Assembly: GCF_006974145.1 (NCBI RefSeq)
Contig: NZ_CP039456.1
Location: forward strand, 434,001 to 498,000
Direction of reading: 5' to 3'
Length of the DNA stretch: 64,000 nt
DNA from: Changchengzhania lutea
GTDB taxonomy: Bacteria; Bacteroidota; Bacteroidia; Flavobacteriales; Flavobacteriaceae
Under the pieces are notes generated by a model. The model did no database searches. It was given only the letters and a program-made list of their open reading frames with translations, and had not been told where the DNA came from. Position 1 is the first letter of the stretch; each line of letters opens with the position of its first letter. This document shows, one piece after another, positions 24,881 through 34,346 of this stretch. The position numbers were made by a program, and so were the translations under genes.

Positions 24881-27733
24881 TTATTTACTTAAATACATTT
24901 TCCGTCTGGAATACAAATCGTAAAAGGCATCATCCTTTAAACTATCAATAAACAAAATACTTTCCCCAGTACTTTTCATTTCTGGCCCCAATTTTTTGTT
25001 CACATTAGGAAACTTATTAAATGAAAAAACAGGTTGTTTGATAGCATAACCGTCTAATTTTGGTTTAAAGTCAAAGTCGGTTACTTTATTTACACCAAGC
25101 ATGACCTTAGTAGCGTAATTTACATAAGGCTCTCCGTAGGCTTTCGCAATAAATGGCACTGTTCTAGAAGCTCTAGGATTGGCCTCAATAATGTAAACCA
25201 TATCGTCTTTAATAGCGAATTGAATATTTATTAAGCCAACGGTATTTAATGCTAAGGCAATCTTATGAGTATGATCGATAATTTGTTGCATTACCAAATC
25301 TCCAAGGTTAAATGGCGGTAATAAAGAGTTACTATCGCCTGAATGAATGCCACAAGGTTCAATATGCTCCATGATACCAATAATATAAACATTCTCTCCG
25401 TCGCAAATGGCATCAGCCTCTGCTTCAATAGCCCCTTCTAGGTAATGATCCAGTAGTAATTGATTTCCTGGCATCGCACCTAACAATCCAACCACATGTT
25501 CTTCCAGCTCCTTTTTATTAATAACAATTTTCATACCCTGACCTCCAAGAACGTAAGACGGCCTCACTAAAATAGGAAAATCCAAAACATCCGCAATTGC
25601 TGCAGCTTCATCCGCCGTAGTTGCAATATCAAACTCGGGATACGGAATATTATTTTCTTTCAGTAAATTAGAGAACAGCCCTCTGTCTTCAGCTAAATCT
25701 AAGGATTCAAAACTGGTTCCAATTATTTTAACACCATACTTCGTTAATTTTTCAGCAAGTTTTAAAGCGGTTTGACCACCAAGTTGCACAATAACGCCTT
25801 CTGGTTTTTCATGCTTTATGATGTCATATATATGTTCCCAAAATACGGGTTCGAAATACAATTTATCAGCCGTGTCAAAATCTGTAGACACAGTTTCTGG
25901 GTTGCAGTTAATCATGATGGTTTCATAACCACATTCCGCAGCAGCCAAAACGCCGTGAACACAACAATAATCAAACTCAATGCCTTGACCAATTCTATTT
26001 GGTCCAGATCCTAAAACAATAATCTTCTTCTTATCGGTTACTATACTTTCATTTTGAGCAAAACGGTTTCCATCTGCCGTTTCCATATCACTTTCAAATG
26101 TTGAATAGTAGTATGGTGTTTTCGCTTCAAACTCTGCCGCACAGGTATCAACAAGTTTGTAAACCCTATTGACACCCATTTCTTCGCGCTTGTTGTAAAC
26201 CTCACTTTCTAGGCATCCTAACATATGTGCAATTTGTCGATCACCATAGCCCTTTTGTTTAGCCTCTAGCAACAAATCTTTCTGAATGGTATTGATATTA
26301 AATGTAGAAATTTCAATTCTCAACTTATGTAATTCCTCATATTGCTTTAAGAACCACATATCAATCTTAGTGATTTCATGAATTCTACTTAGCGGAATTC
26401 CCATTAGGATAGCATCATAAATTATGAATACACGGTCCCAGGAGGCATTCGTTAACTTTTCAATAATTTGCTCGTAGTTTTTATTTTCTTTGCCATCTGC
26501 ACCGAGCCCGTTTCTTTTAATTTCCAAAGATTGGGTCGCTTTATGAAGTGCTTCCTGAAATGAACGGCCAATGCCCATAACCTCACCAACAGACTTCATT
26601 TGTAGACCTAAAGTTCTATCGGAGCCTTCAAATTTATCAAAATTCCAACGTGGTATTTTTACGATGACATAATCTAAAGTCGGTTCAAATAAAGCCGATG
26701 TTGATTTTGTGATTTGATTTTTAAGTTCATCTAAATGATAGCCTAAGGCTAATTTCGCGGCAATTTTCGCAATAGGATAACCGGTCGCTTTACTCGCTAA
26801 TGCTGAAGAACGTGATACTCGGGGATTAATTTCAATGGCAATAATATCTTCATTTTCATCAGGACTAACGGCAAACTGCACGTTGCACCCTCCTGCAAAA
26901 TCACCAATACTACGCATCATGTGAATGGCCATATCGCGCATTCTTTGATACGTTCGATCACTCAATGTCATGGCCGGTGCCACAGTAATCGAATCACCGG
27001 TGTGAATCCCCATAGGATCCATATTTTCAATTGAGCAGATAATAACAACATTATCATTCGAGTCCCGTAGCAATTCCAGCTCATACTCCTTCCAACCTAT
27101 TAAAGCTTTATCAATCATTACCTCATGGATTGGAGAAATCTCTAAACCACGTCTCAAAAGCTCATCAAAATCTTCTTCTTTATACACAATCGCTGCACCA
27201 TCTCCTCCTAAAGTAAATGACGCTCTAATAACCAAAGGAAATCCAAACTCTTGGGCTATTTCCTTGCCTTTTAAATAAGAGGTTGCCGTAGCTTGAGGCG
27301 CCATAGGAATCCCTATTTTAAGCATTAATTCGCGAAACTGCTCTCTATCCTCGGTTATATTAATCGCATCAATATCAACCCCAATAATTTCGACACCAAA
27401 ATCTTTCCAAATTCCTTTTTCGTCCGCCTCAATGCATAAATTAAGTGCCGTTTGTCCACCCATGGTTGGTAAGACTGCATCAATTTGTGGATGTTCTTTT
27501 AAAATTTGAATTAACGATTTGGTCGTGAGCGGCAACAAATAAATATGATCGGCCATGGAAGGATCGGTCATAATCGTTGCTGGATTAGAATTAATCAAAA
27601 CAGTTTCTATGCCATCTTCGCGTAGCGATCTTAAGGCTTGAGACCCTGAATAATCAAATTCGCATGCTTGCCCGATAATAATAGGGCCAGAACCAATAAT
27701 TAAAATAGATTTAAGTTGTGAATTTTTTGGCAT
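24881..27733 (-). CDS. carB: Carbamoyl-phosphate synthase, large subunit (short form)
   Basis: A 950-aa protein made of two ATP-grasp halves, each with a pre-ATP-grasp domain: LIIGSGPIIIGQACEFDYSG near the start and VLGSGPNRIGQGIEFDYCCV near residue 575. It makes carbamoyl phosphate from ammonia (delivered by CarA), bicarbonate and two ATP, for pyrimidines and arginine. The usual bacterial enzyme has ~1070 residues; this one stops after the second FNKFPNVNKKLGPEMKSTGE motif, so the C-terminal MGS-like allosteric domain is absent. carA is not in the window. Confidence 0.96.
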   Translation of the reverse strand: MPKNSQLKSILIIGSGPIIIGQACEFDYSGSQALRSLREDGIETVLINSNPATIMTDPSMADHIYLLPLTTKSLIQILKEHPQIDAVLPTMGGQTALNLCIEADEKGIWKDFGVEIIGVDIDAINITEDREQFRELMLKIGIPMAPQATATSYLKGKEIAQEFGFPLVIRASFTLGGDGAAIVYKEEDFDELLRRGLEISPIHEVMIDKALIGWKEYELELLRDSNDNVVIICSIENMDPMGIHTGDSITVAPAMTLSDRTYQRMRDMAIHMMRSIGDFAGGCNVQFAVSPDENEDIIAIEINPRVSRSSALASKATGYPIAKIAAKLALGYHLDELKNQITKSTSALFEPTLDYVIVKIPRWNFDKFEGSDRTLGLQMKSVGEVMGIGRSFQEALHKATQSLEIKRNGLGADGKENKNYEQIIEKLTNASWDRVFIIYDAILMGIPLSRIHEITKIDMWFLKQYEELHKLRIEISTFNINTIQKDLLLEAKQKGYGDRQIAHMLGCLESEVYNKREEMGVNRVYKLVDTCAAEFEAKTPYYYSTFESDMETADGNRFAQNESIVTDKKKIIVLGSGPNRIGQGIEFDYCCVHGVLAAAECGYETIMINCNPETVSTDFDTADKLYFEPVFWEHIYDIIKHEKPEGVIVQLGGQTALKLAEKLTKYGVKIIGTSFESLDLAEDRGLFSNLLKENNIPYPEFDIATTADEAAAIADVLDFPILVRPSYVLGGQGMKIVINKKELEEHVVGLLGAMPGNQLLLDHYLEGAIEAEADAICDGENVYIIGIMEHIEPCGIHSGDSNSLLPPFNLGDLVMQQIIDHTHKIALALNTVGLINIQFAIKDDMVYIIEANPRASRTVPFIAKAYGEPYVNYATKVMLGVNKVTDFDFKPKLDGYAIKQPVFSFNKFPNVNKKLGPEMKSTGESILFIDSLKDDAFYDLYSRRKMYLSK

Positions 27734-27787
27734 TGTACGTTGAAGGATTTATATAGTTAACAATATTTTATCTGGTTAGAAGGTATA

Positions 27788-27818
27788 AAAAAAGGTGTTA
27801 CACCTAAGCAACACCTTT
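27788..27818 (-). terminator. Terminator behind rpmH
   Basis: On the minus strand AAAGGTGTT and AACACCTTT form a stem around a ten-base loop, followed by a T-run. It lies 24 bases downstream of the rpmH stop and before carB, so carB is likely to need its own promoter. Confidence 0.75.
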
Positions 27819-27841
27819 AAAATATCAATAATGATCAATCA

Positions 27842-28003
27842 TTATTTTTTATGTCTTGTTTCTGTTGAAACAGAAAGTTTTTTTCTTCCTTTAGCTCTTC
27901 TACGAGCAAGAACCTTTCTTCCGTTTGCAGAAGCCATTCTTTCTCTAAAACCGTGTTTGTTTCTTCTCTTTCTCTTTGATGGCTGAAACGTTCTTTTTGG
28001 CAT
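27842..28003 (-). CDS. rpmH: 50S ribosomal protein L34
   Basis: A 53-aa gene read by eye on the minus strand. The product begins [19 protein letters not shown] and continues through [20 protein letters not shown], the universally conserved L34 sequence, ending with a short Ser/Thr/Lys tail. Expression is supported by a near-ideal flavobacterial promoter at 28070-28100. dnaA and rnpA do not flank it, as is common outside classical oriC arrangements, so no origin is implied here. Confidence 0.98.
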   Translation of the reverse strand: MPKRTFQPSKRKRRNKHGFRERMASANGRKVLARRRAKGRKKLSVSTETRHKK

Positions 28004-28069
28004 TGTCTTATTTTTTAAATCTGAATTGTAATTGTTTTATTAGTTTTAGTCTTTATTTAAAACTGAGGG

Positions 28070-28100
28070 CAAATATACAAAGACTTTTTACTTTGGCAAA
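28070..28100 (-). promoter_or_regulatory. rpmH promoter (TTTG-N19-TATATTTG)
   Basis: On the minus strand, TTTG at 28100-28097 and TATATTTG at 28077-28070 are separated by 19 bases, which matches the Bacteroidota -33/-7 consensus. The -7 element ends 66 bases before the start codon. Confidence 0.8.
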
Positions 28101-28292
28101 TGTTATTTTAAAAAAAATCGTATATAAATTTAATGAGAAAAGAGTACAGTATATTTGGCTTAAATGCTATGTTTTTGGCTATTCATTATGAAGATATTTT
28201 AATAAAAAATTAGTTTCTTTGCACTCATATAGTAATGTGGACGAGGATACAGAATCAATTCGCGTCGAAAACACCTAAAAGACAACACACAC

Positions 28293-28871
28293 ATGTTCAA
28301 TAAAATCATAAAACTTATTATAGCGGCGGGCATCATTGCCTTTGCTGTTTTTCAATTTACAGAAGGTTTTATAGGGAATGGTATTATGCTTATTCTGCTC
28401 TCTTCAATATTTATATTTCTATATTTTAAAAACGAATTTATACTATTGGCATTTTTAAGACTGCGGAAACAAGATTTTGAAGGTGCTAAAAGATGGCTGA
28501 ACAAGATTAAAAACCCAGAAGCTGCTTTGGTTAAAAAACAACAAGGTTATTATAATTACCTTCATGGCATCATGGTATCTCAAAGCAATATGAACGATGC
28601 TGAAAAATATTTTAAAAAGGCTATTTCTTTAGGGCTTTCCATGGATCATGATTTGGCCATGGCTAAATTGAATTTAGCAGGTATTGCGTTTTCAAAGCGT
28701 AGAAAAGTAGAGGCCAAAAAATTACTTGCCGAAGCTCAAAAATTGGATAAACAAGGCATGTTGACCGATCAGATAAAAATGATGAAAGACAATATGAAAC
28801 GTGCCCAAATGCCTAACCAGCACTATGGCACTGGCGGGTCTGCTAGATCACAACGCGGACGCATGCGCTAA
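28293..28871 (+). CDS. Membrane-anchored TPR protein
   Basis: A 192-aa protein with two N-terminal membrane helices (about residues 5-22 and 28-46) and a cytoplasmic helical part with TPR-like units (DAEKYFKKAISLGLSMDHD, AMAKLNLAGIAFSKRRKVEA, KKLLAEAQKLDKQ). The C-terminus is basic and Gly/Arg-rich. Probably a scaffold; partners unknown. The preceding 289-base gap carries the divergent rpmH promoter and no gene that I can support. Confidence 0.7.
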   Translation: MFNKIIKLIIAAGIIAFAVFQFTEGFIGNGIMLILLSSIFIFLYFKNEFILLAFLRLRKQDFEGAKRWLNKIKNPEAALVKKQQGYYNYLHGIMVSQSNMNDAEKYFKKAISLGLSMDHDLAMAKLNLAGIAFSKRRKVEAKKLLAEAQKLDKQGMLTDQIKMMKDNMKRAQMPNQHYGTGGSARSQRGRMR

Positions 28872-28873
28872 TA

Positions 28874-29803
28874 TTATTTCACGGTCGTGTAATACCCGTC
28901 CTTAGGAATATCTAAGGTATACACTTTTCTGGATTTATTATTCAGATGTGGTTCACGCAACCACGGGTTGTGAAGTTTTAAGATTTTATAGTTAATCCCA
29001 AAACTTTTTGCAAGGCTTGAAAAGTCGGTAACAGCGGTATCAATTTCTACTTGATAAGTCGGCACATTACTGTACAGATCTTTTTCCCTAAAATTAAAAC
29101 CGTATGTTTTGGGGTTAGACAATATTTCCTTTAGAGCCACAATTCTAAAGAGGTAGCGCCCTGTTTCCTCACCTAATAATAAATCGTAATAATCGTTCAC
29201 CTGCTGCTCTTCTAAACGTCTTGCTACGCCAGTATTTCCGGCATTGTACGCAGCAGCAGCGAGTGTCCATGATCCTAATCCCTCTTTGGCTTCAAGTAAA
29301 TATTTGCAAGCTACTTCGGTCGCTTTTTCAAGATGATAACGCTCATCAACATTGTCATTAACCTCTAATCCGTTTTCCTTACCCGTGGCTTTCATGATTT
29401 GCCAAACACCTCGTGCTCCAGCTGGAGAAACGGCATTACTCAATCCGCTTTCAATAACTGCCAAATACTTAAAATCGTCTGGAACACCATGCTTTTTTAA
29501 AATAGGTTCTATGACTGGAAAGTACTTTTTTGCACGCTTAAACATGAGCAAGCCATTAGATTGCCAATAAGTGTTTACTAAAAGTTCTCTATCCATACGT
29601 TCCAAAATATCTGGATTTCCAAGTGGCACGGGTTCTCCCGCAAAACTCAAATCATCTGGAACTTGAAGTGCATAGACGTTATAATCATTAATTAATTTCT
29701 TCTCGAAATTTTCATCTGTAGGTGCATCTTGTAGGGCATAAATAAATAAGGCTGATAAACTTAATAATCCTACAAATGCCAAGGCTTTCTGTACTATCTT
29801 CAT
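28874..29803 (-). CDS. Lytic transglycosylase (SLT/MltD-like, GH23)
   Basis: A 309-aa exported protein (signal/anchor residues 5-25). The SLT domain spans about 85-215 with catalytic Glu in YLAVIESGLSNAVSPAGARG, then VWQIMKATGKENGL and LAAAAYNAGNTGV. The C-terminal ~70 residues (VDTAVTDFSSLAKSFGINY onward) resemble a single LysM-like peptidoglycan-binding unit. It cleaves glycan strands with formation of 1,6-anhydro-MurNAc. The stop lies two bases from the convergent TPR gene. Confidence 0.9.
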   Translation of the reverse strand: MKIVQKALAFVGLLSLSALFIYALQDAPTDENFEKKLINDYNVYALQVPDDLSFAGEPVPLGNPDILERMDRELLVNTYWQSNGLLMFKRAKKYFPVIEPILKKHGVPDDFKYLAVIESGLSNAVSPAGARGVWQIMKATGKENGLEVNDNVDERYHLEKATEVACKYLLEAKEGLGSWTLAAAAYNAGNTGVARRLEEQQVNDYYDLLLGEETGRYLFRIVALKEILSNPKTYGFNFREKDLYSNVPTYQVEIDTAVTDFSSLAKSFGINYKILKLHNPWLREPHLNNKSRKVYTLDIPKDGYYTTVK

Positions 29804-29852
29804 CTTTAAAAAGTTTTGTTTAAAGTTATAAAAAATATCTGATTCGCAAGAC

Positions 29853-30518
29853 CTAGTTCCCTAAAATTAACTTGGGCAAGTTTTCGTTAAACCATTTAAA
29901 CTTATTGAGAATCATAATATGCGTCCCTCCTTTTACGGTTATGCACTCCCCAATGTATTTAATAGGAAACACTGGATCATTATCACCATGGATATGAATC
30001 ATCTCTTGTGGAAACTCATCTTGATTCCAACACACCATCTGTTCTATGGCCCAACTTAAATACGTAGCATCACTCACTGATAAATATTTTTTGTAGAGTT
30101 CTAGACGTTTTTTTACGTTACTTCCAAAGGCATATTTCGAAAACAAATCAATATTTGACGCTAATTGCATGGGCAGTAATTTATAAGCCTTGGTCTTTTT
30201 TGCCAATAACATGCGTCTTGGTAATTCGTTGCTCGATTTAACACTAGATACAATAATGAGTTTACGGATGTTTATATGTTTATTCATTTCCTGAACCAAG
30301 ATCCCTCCAAATGAAACCCCTAATAAAACCACATTATCATGCTTCACTTTTAAAGACAATCGCAAGGCATAGGCACTTAATGATTCTTTAGGTATAGGAA
30401 TCAACCATTCTAGCAGGTGTAGCTCAAATTGGTTTTTTGGTAATTTGATGTTTTCAAAAATCTTAGGGCTTGCAGCCATACCAGGCATTAAATACACATG
30501 TATTATCTCTTGAATCAT
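29853..30518 (-). CDS. Alpha/beta hydrolase
   Basis: A 221-aa protein without signal peptide. The fold is suggested by YLMPGMAASPKIFENIKLPK, the nucleophile elbow GVSFGG (Ser between Val and Phe), an Asp in HGDNDPVFPIKYIG and a late His in VKGGTHIMILNK, which together complete a catalytic triad. Likely an esterase or thioesterase; substrate unknown. It is divergent from the small acetyltransferase gene. Confidence 0.82.
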   Translation of the reverse strand: MIQEIIHVYLMPGMAASPKIFENIKLPKNQFELHLLEWLIPIPKESLSAYALRLSLKVKHDNVVLLGVSFGGILVQEMNKHINIRKLIIVSSVKSSNELPRRMLLAKKTKAYKLLPMQLASNIDLFSKYAFGSNVKKRLELYKKYLSVSDATYLSWAIEQMVCWNQDEFPQEMIHIHGDNDPVFPIKYIGECITVKGGTHIMILNKFKWFNENLPKLILGN

Positions 30519-30563
30519 AAGGTTTTAAGTCCGTTTAAATTTTATAGTCCCGATATTATTTCG

Positions 30564-30571
30564 TAACTTTG
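30564..30571 (+). promoter_or_regulatory. Candidate -7 element of the small acetyltransferase gene
   Basis: TAACTTTG fits TAnnTTTG and lies 62 bases before the ATG at 30634. A TTG at the -33 position is not evident. Confidence 0.4.
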
Positions 30572-30633
30572 CACTGCAAATTTATATAAATAGTTCCCAC
30601 TATTTATCACCCCTAAGTAATAAAATATAAGCC

Positions 30634-30930
30634 ATGATTGATGTAGCAGAATTAGTAGATAATGATTTTTTACGCCAGTTTGAAATCAAAGTTGATGACC
30701 ATCTAGCTAAAATCGAGTACTCCTTACAAGACCGAAAGATTTTTTTAACCAAGCTTATTATTCCTGAACAAATTAAGGATGAAGATTTTAGCAAGGAATT
30801 TTTAAAGGCCGTTTTTGAACATATTGAAGCACGTAATTTAAGCGTGGTGCCAACAAGTCCGGAAATAGCAAAATTTGTTAGAGGCAATAGAAAGTACAAA
30901 CGCATGTTACCTGTTGGATTACGAATCTAA
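30634..30930 (+). CDS. Small GNAT-like acetyltransferase (COG2388/YjdJ type)
   Basis: A 98-aa cytoplasmic protein, the length of the short single-domain N-acetyltransferases of the YjdJ group. The sequence shows a strand-rich first half (FEIKVDDHLAKIEYSLQDRK), a core helix (FSKEFLKAVFEHIEARNLSV) and a conserved P-x-C/S-P-like VPTSPEIAKFVRGN ending. Substrate unknown. A strong terminator follows. Confidence 0.75.
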   Translation: MIDVAELVDNDFLRQFEIKVDDHLAKIEYSLQDRKIFLTKLIIPEQIKDEDFSKEFLKAVFEHIEARNLSVVPTSPEIAKFVRGNRKYKRMLPVGLRI

Positions 30931-30949
30931 CTTTAAACTAAAAGATATA

Positions 30950-30982
30950 AAAAAATCCAAAATTTTCATTTTGGATTTTTTT
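30950..30982. terminator. Terminator of the small acetyltransferase gene
   Basis: Arms AAAAAAATCCAAAA and TTTTGGATTTTTTT enclose the loop TTTTCA and end in a T-run. It closes the transcript just before the bounded element at 30989. Confidence 0.85.
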
Positions 30983-30988
30983 GTTTAC

Positions 30989-31306
30989 TGAACTCATTTA
31001 AACTTTCTGATTGAGGCGAAAATTAGTCATTTTGTGACCAGATGAAGGCTTTTTTGAGTTGCATAGCATCGCTACGGAACGAAAAAAAGATAAAAAGTGC
31101 GTGCAAAAGGACAATTTTTTATTTTTAGCCAAATAAAAAATTTCTTGAAACCGACTATCCTCGAGGCAGAGCCATAGAGGTATTTCGCCGGTTTCATTTT
31201 GACCTTTCGGCCAAAAACCGAAATTTTGTATTTTACCTCGCCCGGAAAACCCCGAGGCAGAGCCGTCGGGGAATTATTTAGATTAAAAAAGTTTAAATGA
31301 GCTCAC
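30989..31306. repeat. ~318-bp non-coding element bounded by imperfect inverted repeats
   Basis: The ends are GAACTCATTTAAACTTT (30990-31006 region) and, inverted, AAAGTTTAAATGAGCTC (31288-31304), differing at one base. No open frame inside is convincing. Two internal hairpins share the core GGC-AGA-GCC: one with outer arms CCTC/GAGG near 31158-31180, inside a larger GAAACCG/CGGTTTC stem (31146-31197), and one with outer arms CCCCGA/TCGGGG near 31247-31270. The right end touches the mtaB stop codon. It resembles a MITE-like or REP-like element rather than a gene. Confidence 0.6.
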
Positions 31307-32628
31307 TATATAGCTAAGCTTTCTACGAATTCCAATCTTACTAAACCATCATCAATGGCGGTAAGCTCAACCTCATGCAAGGTGTTTACCAATTCTGGGT
31401 TCCAAGGTGTTTTTACCTTGACATAGTTTTCAGTAAAACCATGAATATAACCGGCTTTATTTTCACTTTCAAACAAAACGGTTCGTGTACTTCCCAATTG
31501 ACTTTCATAGAACGCACGCCGTTTTTTAACGGATAATCCACGCAACATTTTACTGCGCTTGGTTCTCACATTGCTTGGAACTATGCCAGCCATATCAGCC
31601 GCTTCGGTATTATCACGCTCTGAATAGGTAAACACGTGTAAATACGAAATATCCAAGTCTGTCAAAAAATTATAGGTCTCTAAAAAATGGGCATCCGTTT
31701 CACCCGGAAAACCGACAATCACATCCACACCAATACAGGCATGTGGCATGACTTCTTTTATCTTCAATACGCGATCTACATACAATTCACGCATATAACG
31801 GCGTTTCATCTTTTTAAGAATCGTATTGCTCCCACTTTGCAAAGGGATATGAAAATGTGGAACAAAAGCTCTAGAATTTGACACTAGATCTATGGTTTCG
31901 TTTTTCAGTAAATTGGGTTCTATAGAAGATATACGCAAGCGTTCAATACCTTCTACCTTATCCAATGCTTTCACTAAATCTAGAAAGGTGTGCGCGTGCT
32001 TTTTGTTTCCAAATTCCCCTTTACCGTAATCCCCAATATTTACACCGGTCAATACGATTTCCTTAATATTCTGTTTAGAGATTTTGTAGGCATTCTGTAT
32101 GACATTTTCCAAAGCATCACTTCTGGAAATACCTCGTGCTAACGGAATGGTACAATAAGTACATTTATAATCGCAGCCGTCCTGTACTTTTAAAAATGCC
32201 CTTGTTCTATCGCCTATAGAATAAGAGCCTACGTAAAAATCGGCGTCTTCAATCTCGCAGGAATGCACTTCACCAAAATCATTTTTAGATAAATCATTGA
32301 TATAATCAGTGATTTTAAATTTTTCGGTAGCCCCCAAAACCAAATCTACGCCATGAACATCTGCCAATTCTTGCGGTTTTAATTGGGCATAACAGCCAAC
32401 CGCAGCAACAAAAGCATTAGGGTTATGCTTTTGCGCTTGTTTTACAACCGTCTTAAAACGCTTATCGGCATTCTCAGTCACAGAACAGGTATTTATGACA
32501 TAGATATCGGCATATTCCGAAAAATCGACACGATCAAAATCTTCGTCATTAAAATTTCTTGCTATTGTAGAGGTTTCTGAAAAATTCAGCTTACAGCCTA
32601 AAGTATAAAACGCTACTTTTTTATTCAT
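31306..32628 (-). CDS. mtaB: tRNA t6A37 methylthiotransferase
   Basis: A 440-aa radical SAM enzyme that converts t6A to ms2t6A at position 37 of tRNAs reading ANN codons. Domains: UPF0004 (1-~110, with FYTLGCKLNFSET and three Cys for the second cluster), radical SAM core with CDYKCTYCTIPLARG (CxxxCxxC, about residues 151-158), and a C-terminal TRAM-like segment. The start is ATG at 32628. On the minus strand TAAATTTG at 32702-32695 is a plausible -7 element. Confidence 0.95.
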   Translation of the reverse strand: MNKKVAFYTLGCKLNFSETSTIARNFNDEDFDRVDFSEYADIYVINTCSVTENADKRFKTVVKQAQKHNPNAFVAAVGCYAQLKPQELADVHGVDLVLGATEKFKITDYINDLSKNDFGEVHSCEIEDADFYVGSYSIGDRTRAFLKVQDGCDYKCTYCTIPLARGISRSDALENVIQNAYKISKQNIKEIVLTGVNIGDYGKGEFGNKKHAHTFLDLVKALDKVEGIERLRISSIEPNLLKNETIDLVSNSRAFVPHFHIPLQSGSNTILKKMKRRYMRELYVDRVLKIKEVMPHACIGVDVIVGFPGETDAHFLETYNFLTDLDISYLHVFTYSERDNTEAADMAGIVPSNVRTKRSKMLRGLSVKKRRAFYESQLGSTRTVLFESENKAGYIHGFTENYVKVKTPWNPELVNTLHEVELTAIDDGLVRLEFVESLAI

Positions 32629-32717
32629 TTAGTATTTAAGGTTTCCAAAGAGATAGAAATCTCATTATATTTACCAGATTTCATTTAAAGACTGCAAATT
32701 TACAACTAATTACTTAC

Positions 32718-34346
32718 ATGATAAAACGCATTTCCAAAAGAACAATAAACTATATATCAGCAGTTTGTATGTCTGTAATTGTAATGTCTTGCGAAAATAC
32801 GAGCGATAAAAATAATGCACATTTGGTTTTTAGATATAATGAACATAAAAATATAGGTTCATTAGATCCCGCATTCTCTAAAGATTTGGCTGATATTTGG
32901 GCCACGAACCAGTTATTTAATGGCTTAGTGCAAATGGACGACAATTTAAATATCAAGCCTTGTATTGCCAAAGATTGGACGATTTCCGAAGATGCCCTCA
33001 CCTACTCTTTTACAATTCGAAATGACGTGTATTTTCACAAACATGAAGGTTTTAGAAATGATTCTACAAGACCAGTTATAGCCGACGATTTTGAGTATAG
33101 CTTCAACCGATTGATTGACAAACAATTAGCTCCCCCTGGGAGTTGGGTATTCAATAAAGTGGACAGTTTTAAGGCGGTTAACGACACCCTATTCCGGATT
33201 ACTTTAAAACAGGCCTTTCCTGCATTTTTAGGACTGTTGTCAATGAAATATTGTTCCGTTGTTCCTAAAGAGATTGTGACGCTTTATGGTACAGATTTTA
33301 GAGCGCACCCTATTGGTACAGGACCGTTTTTATTTAAACGGTGGGAAGAAAACCTGAAACTCATCTTCAGAAAAAACAAGCACTATTTTGAACAGGATAG
33401 CAACGGAACAAAACTGCCATACTTAGAGGCGGTAGCCATTACATTTTTACCGGACAAGCAAAGTGAGTTCCTTCAATTTGCGCAAGGTAATATTGACTTT
33501 GTATCGGGATTGGATGCCTCCTATAAGGATGAAATATTAACAGCTACTGGCGAACTTCGTCCAAAATATGCGGAACGTGCCAAGATGATTCGTGGGCCGT
33601 ATTTGAATACTGAATATTTGGCATTCTATATGGATTCTGAAATCCCAGAAATGCAATCTGAGCTTATACGACAAGCCGTAAATTATGGTTTTGACAGGAA
33701 AAAGATGATGATTTATTTACGCAACGGGGTCGGCATTCCTGCTAATGGTGGCTTTATCCCAAAGGGGCTGCCGGGTTTTAATGAGACTGTTGGTTTTACC
33801 TATCAGCCCGAAAAGGCCAAACAACTTATTGCTCAATTTAAAAATGAAACGGGTCATAATTCACCAGAAATAACGATTACGACAACCAGTAATTATTTGA
33901 GCTTTTGTGAATATATTCAACGTGAATTGCAAAAAACAGGACTTATTGTTAATGTAGATGTTATTCCTGCGGCAACCTTAAAAGATGCTAAAGCCAATGG
34001 GAAATTGGCGATGTTTAGAGCCAGTTGGATTGCCGATTATCCAGATGCCGAGAATTACCTATCACTCTACTACAGTAAAAATTTTGCACCTAACGGACCA
34101 AATTATACCCACTTTAAAAATCAACAATTTGATACTTGGTATGAACAAGCCTTTACAGAAACCGATACTAAAAAACGTGAGTTACTATATTCGAAAATGG
34201 ATTCATTAATCATGGAAAAAACACCGATAGTGCCTTTATTTTATGATGAAGTGGTACGTTTTACAAGAAAGGAAGTTACTGGTTTAGGTATTAACCCCAT
34301 AAACCTGTTGGATTTGAGGCGTGTTAAAAAAGCTATTCGAAAGTAA
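32718..34346 (+). CDS. Peptide/nickel-type ABC substrate-binding lipoprotein
   Basis: A 542-aa lipoprotein (VMSC, Cys at residue 25) of the SBP_bac_5 family. Signatures: NEHKNIGSLDPAFSKDLADI, LVQMDDNLNIKPCIAKDWTI, VIADDFEYSFNRLIDK, and the conserved IGTGPFLFKRWEEN and AMFRASWIADYPDAENYL. It probably binds oligopeptides. No permease or ATPase lies beside it, as is usual for orphan OppA-like lipoproteins in this family of bacteria. It overlaps the end of the convergent PD40 gene by 14 bases. Confidence 0.9.
   Translation: MIKRISKRTINYISAVCMSVIVMSCENTSDKNNAHLVFRYNEHKNIGSLDPAFSKDLADIWATNQLFNGLVQMDDNLNIKPCIAKDWTISEDALTYSFTIRNDVYFHKHEGFRNDSTRPVIADDFEYSFNRLIDKQLAPPGSWVFNKVDSFKAVNDTLFRITLKQAFPAFLGLLSMKYCSVVPKEIVTLYGTDFRAHPIGTGPFLFKRWEENLKLIFRKNKHYFEQDSNGTKLPYLEAVAITFLPDKQSEFLQFAQGNIDFVSGLDASYKDEILTATGELRPKYAERAKMIRGPYLNTEYLAFYMDSEIPEMQSELIRQAVNYGFDRKKMMIYLRNGVGIPANGGFIPKGLPGFNETVGFTYQPEKAKQLIAQFKNETGHNSPEITITTTSNYLSFCEYIQRELQKTGLIVNVDVIPAATLKDAKANGKLAMFRASWIADYPDAENYLSLYYSKNFAPNGPNYTHFKNQQFDTWYEQAFTETDTKKRELLYSKMDSLIMEKTPIVPLFYDEVVRFTRKEVTGLGINPINLLDLRRVKKAIRK

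Noticed and set aside
27795-27986. Plus-strand frame of 63 codons opposite rpmH
   Set aside because: It is antisense to the rpmH gene, whose product is unmistakable.
27842-28003. Chromosome origin near rpmH
   Set aside because: No rnpA, dnaA or DnaA-box cluster is seen around rpmH, so location of oriC here is unsupported.
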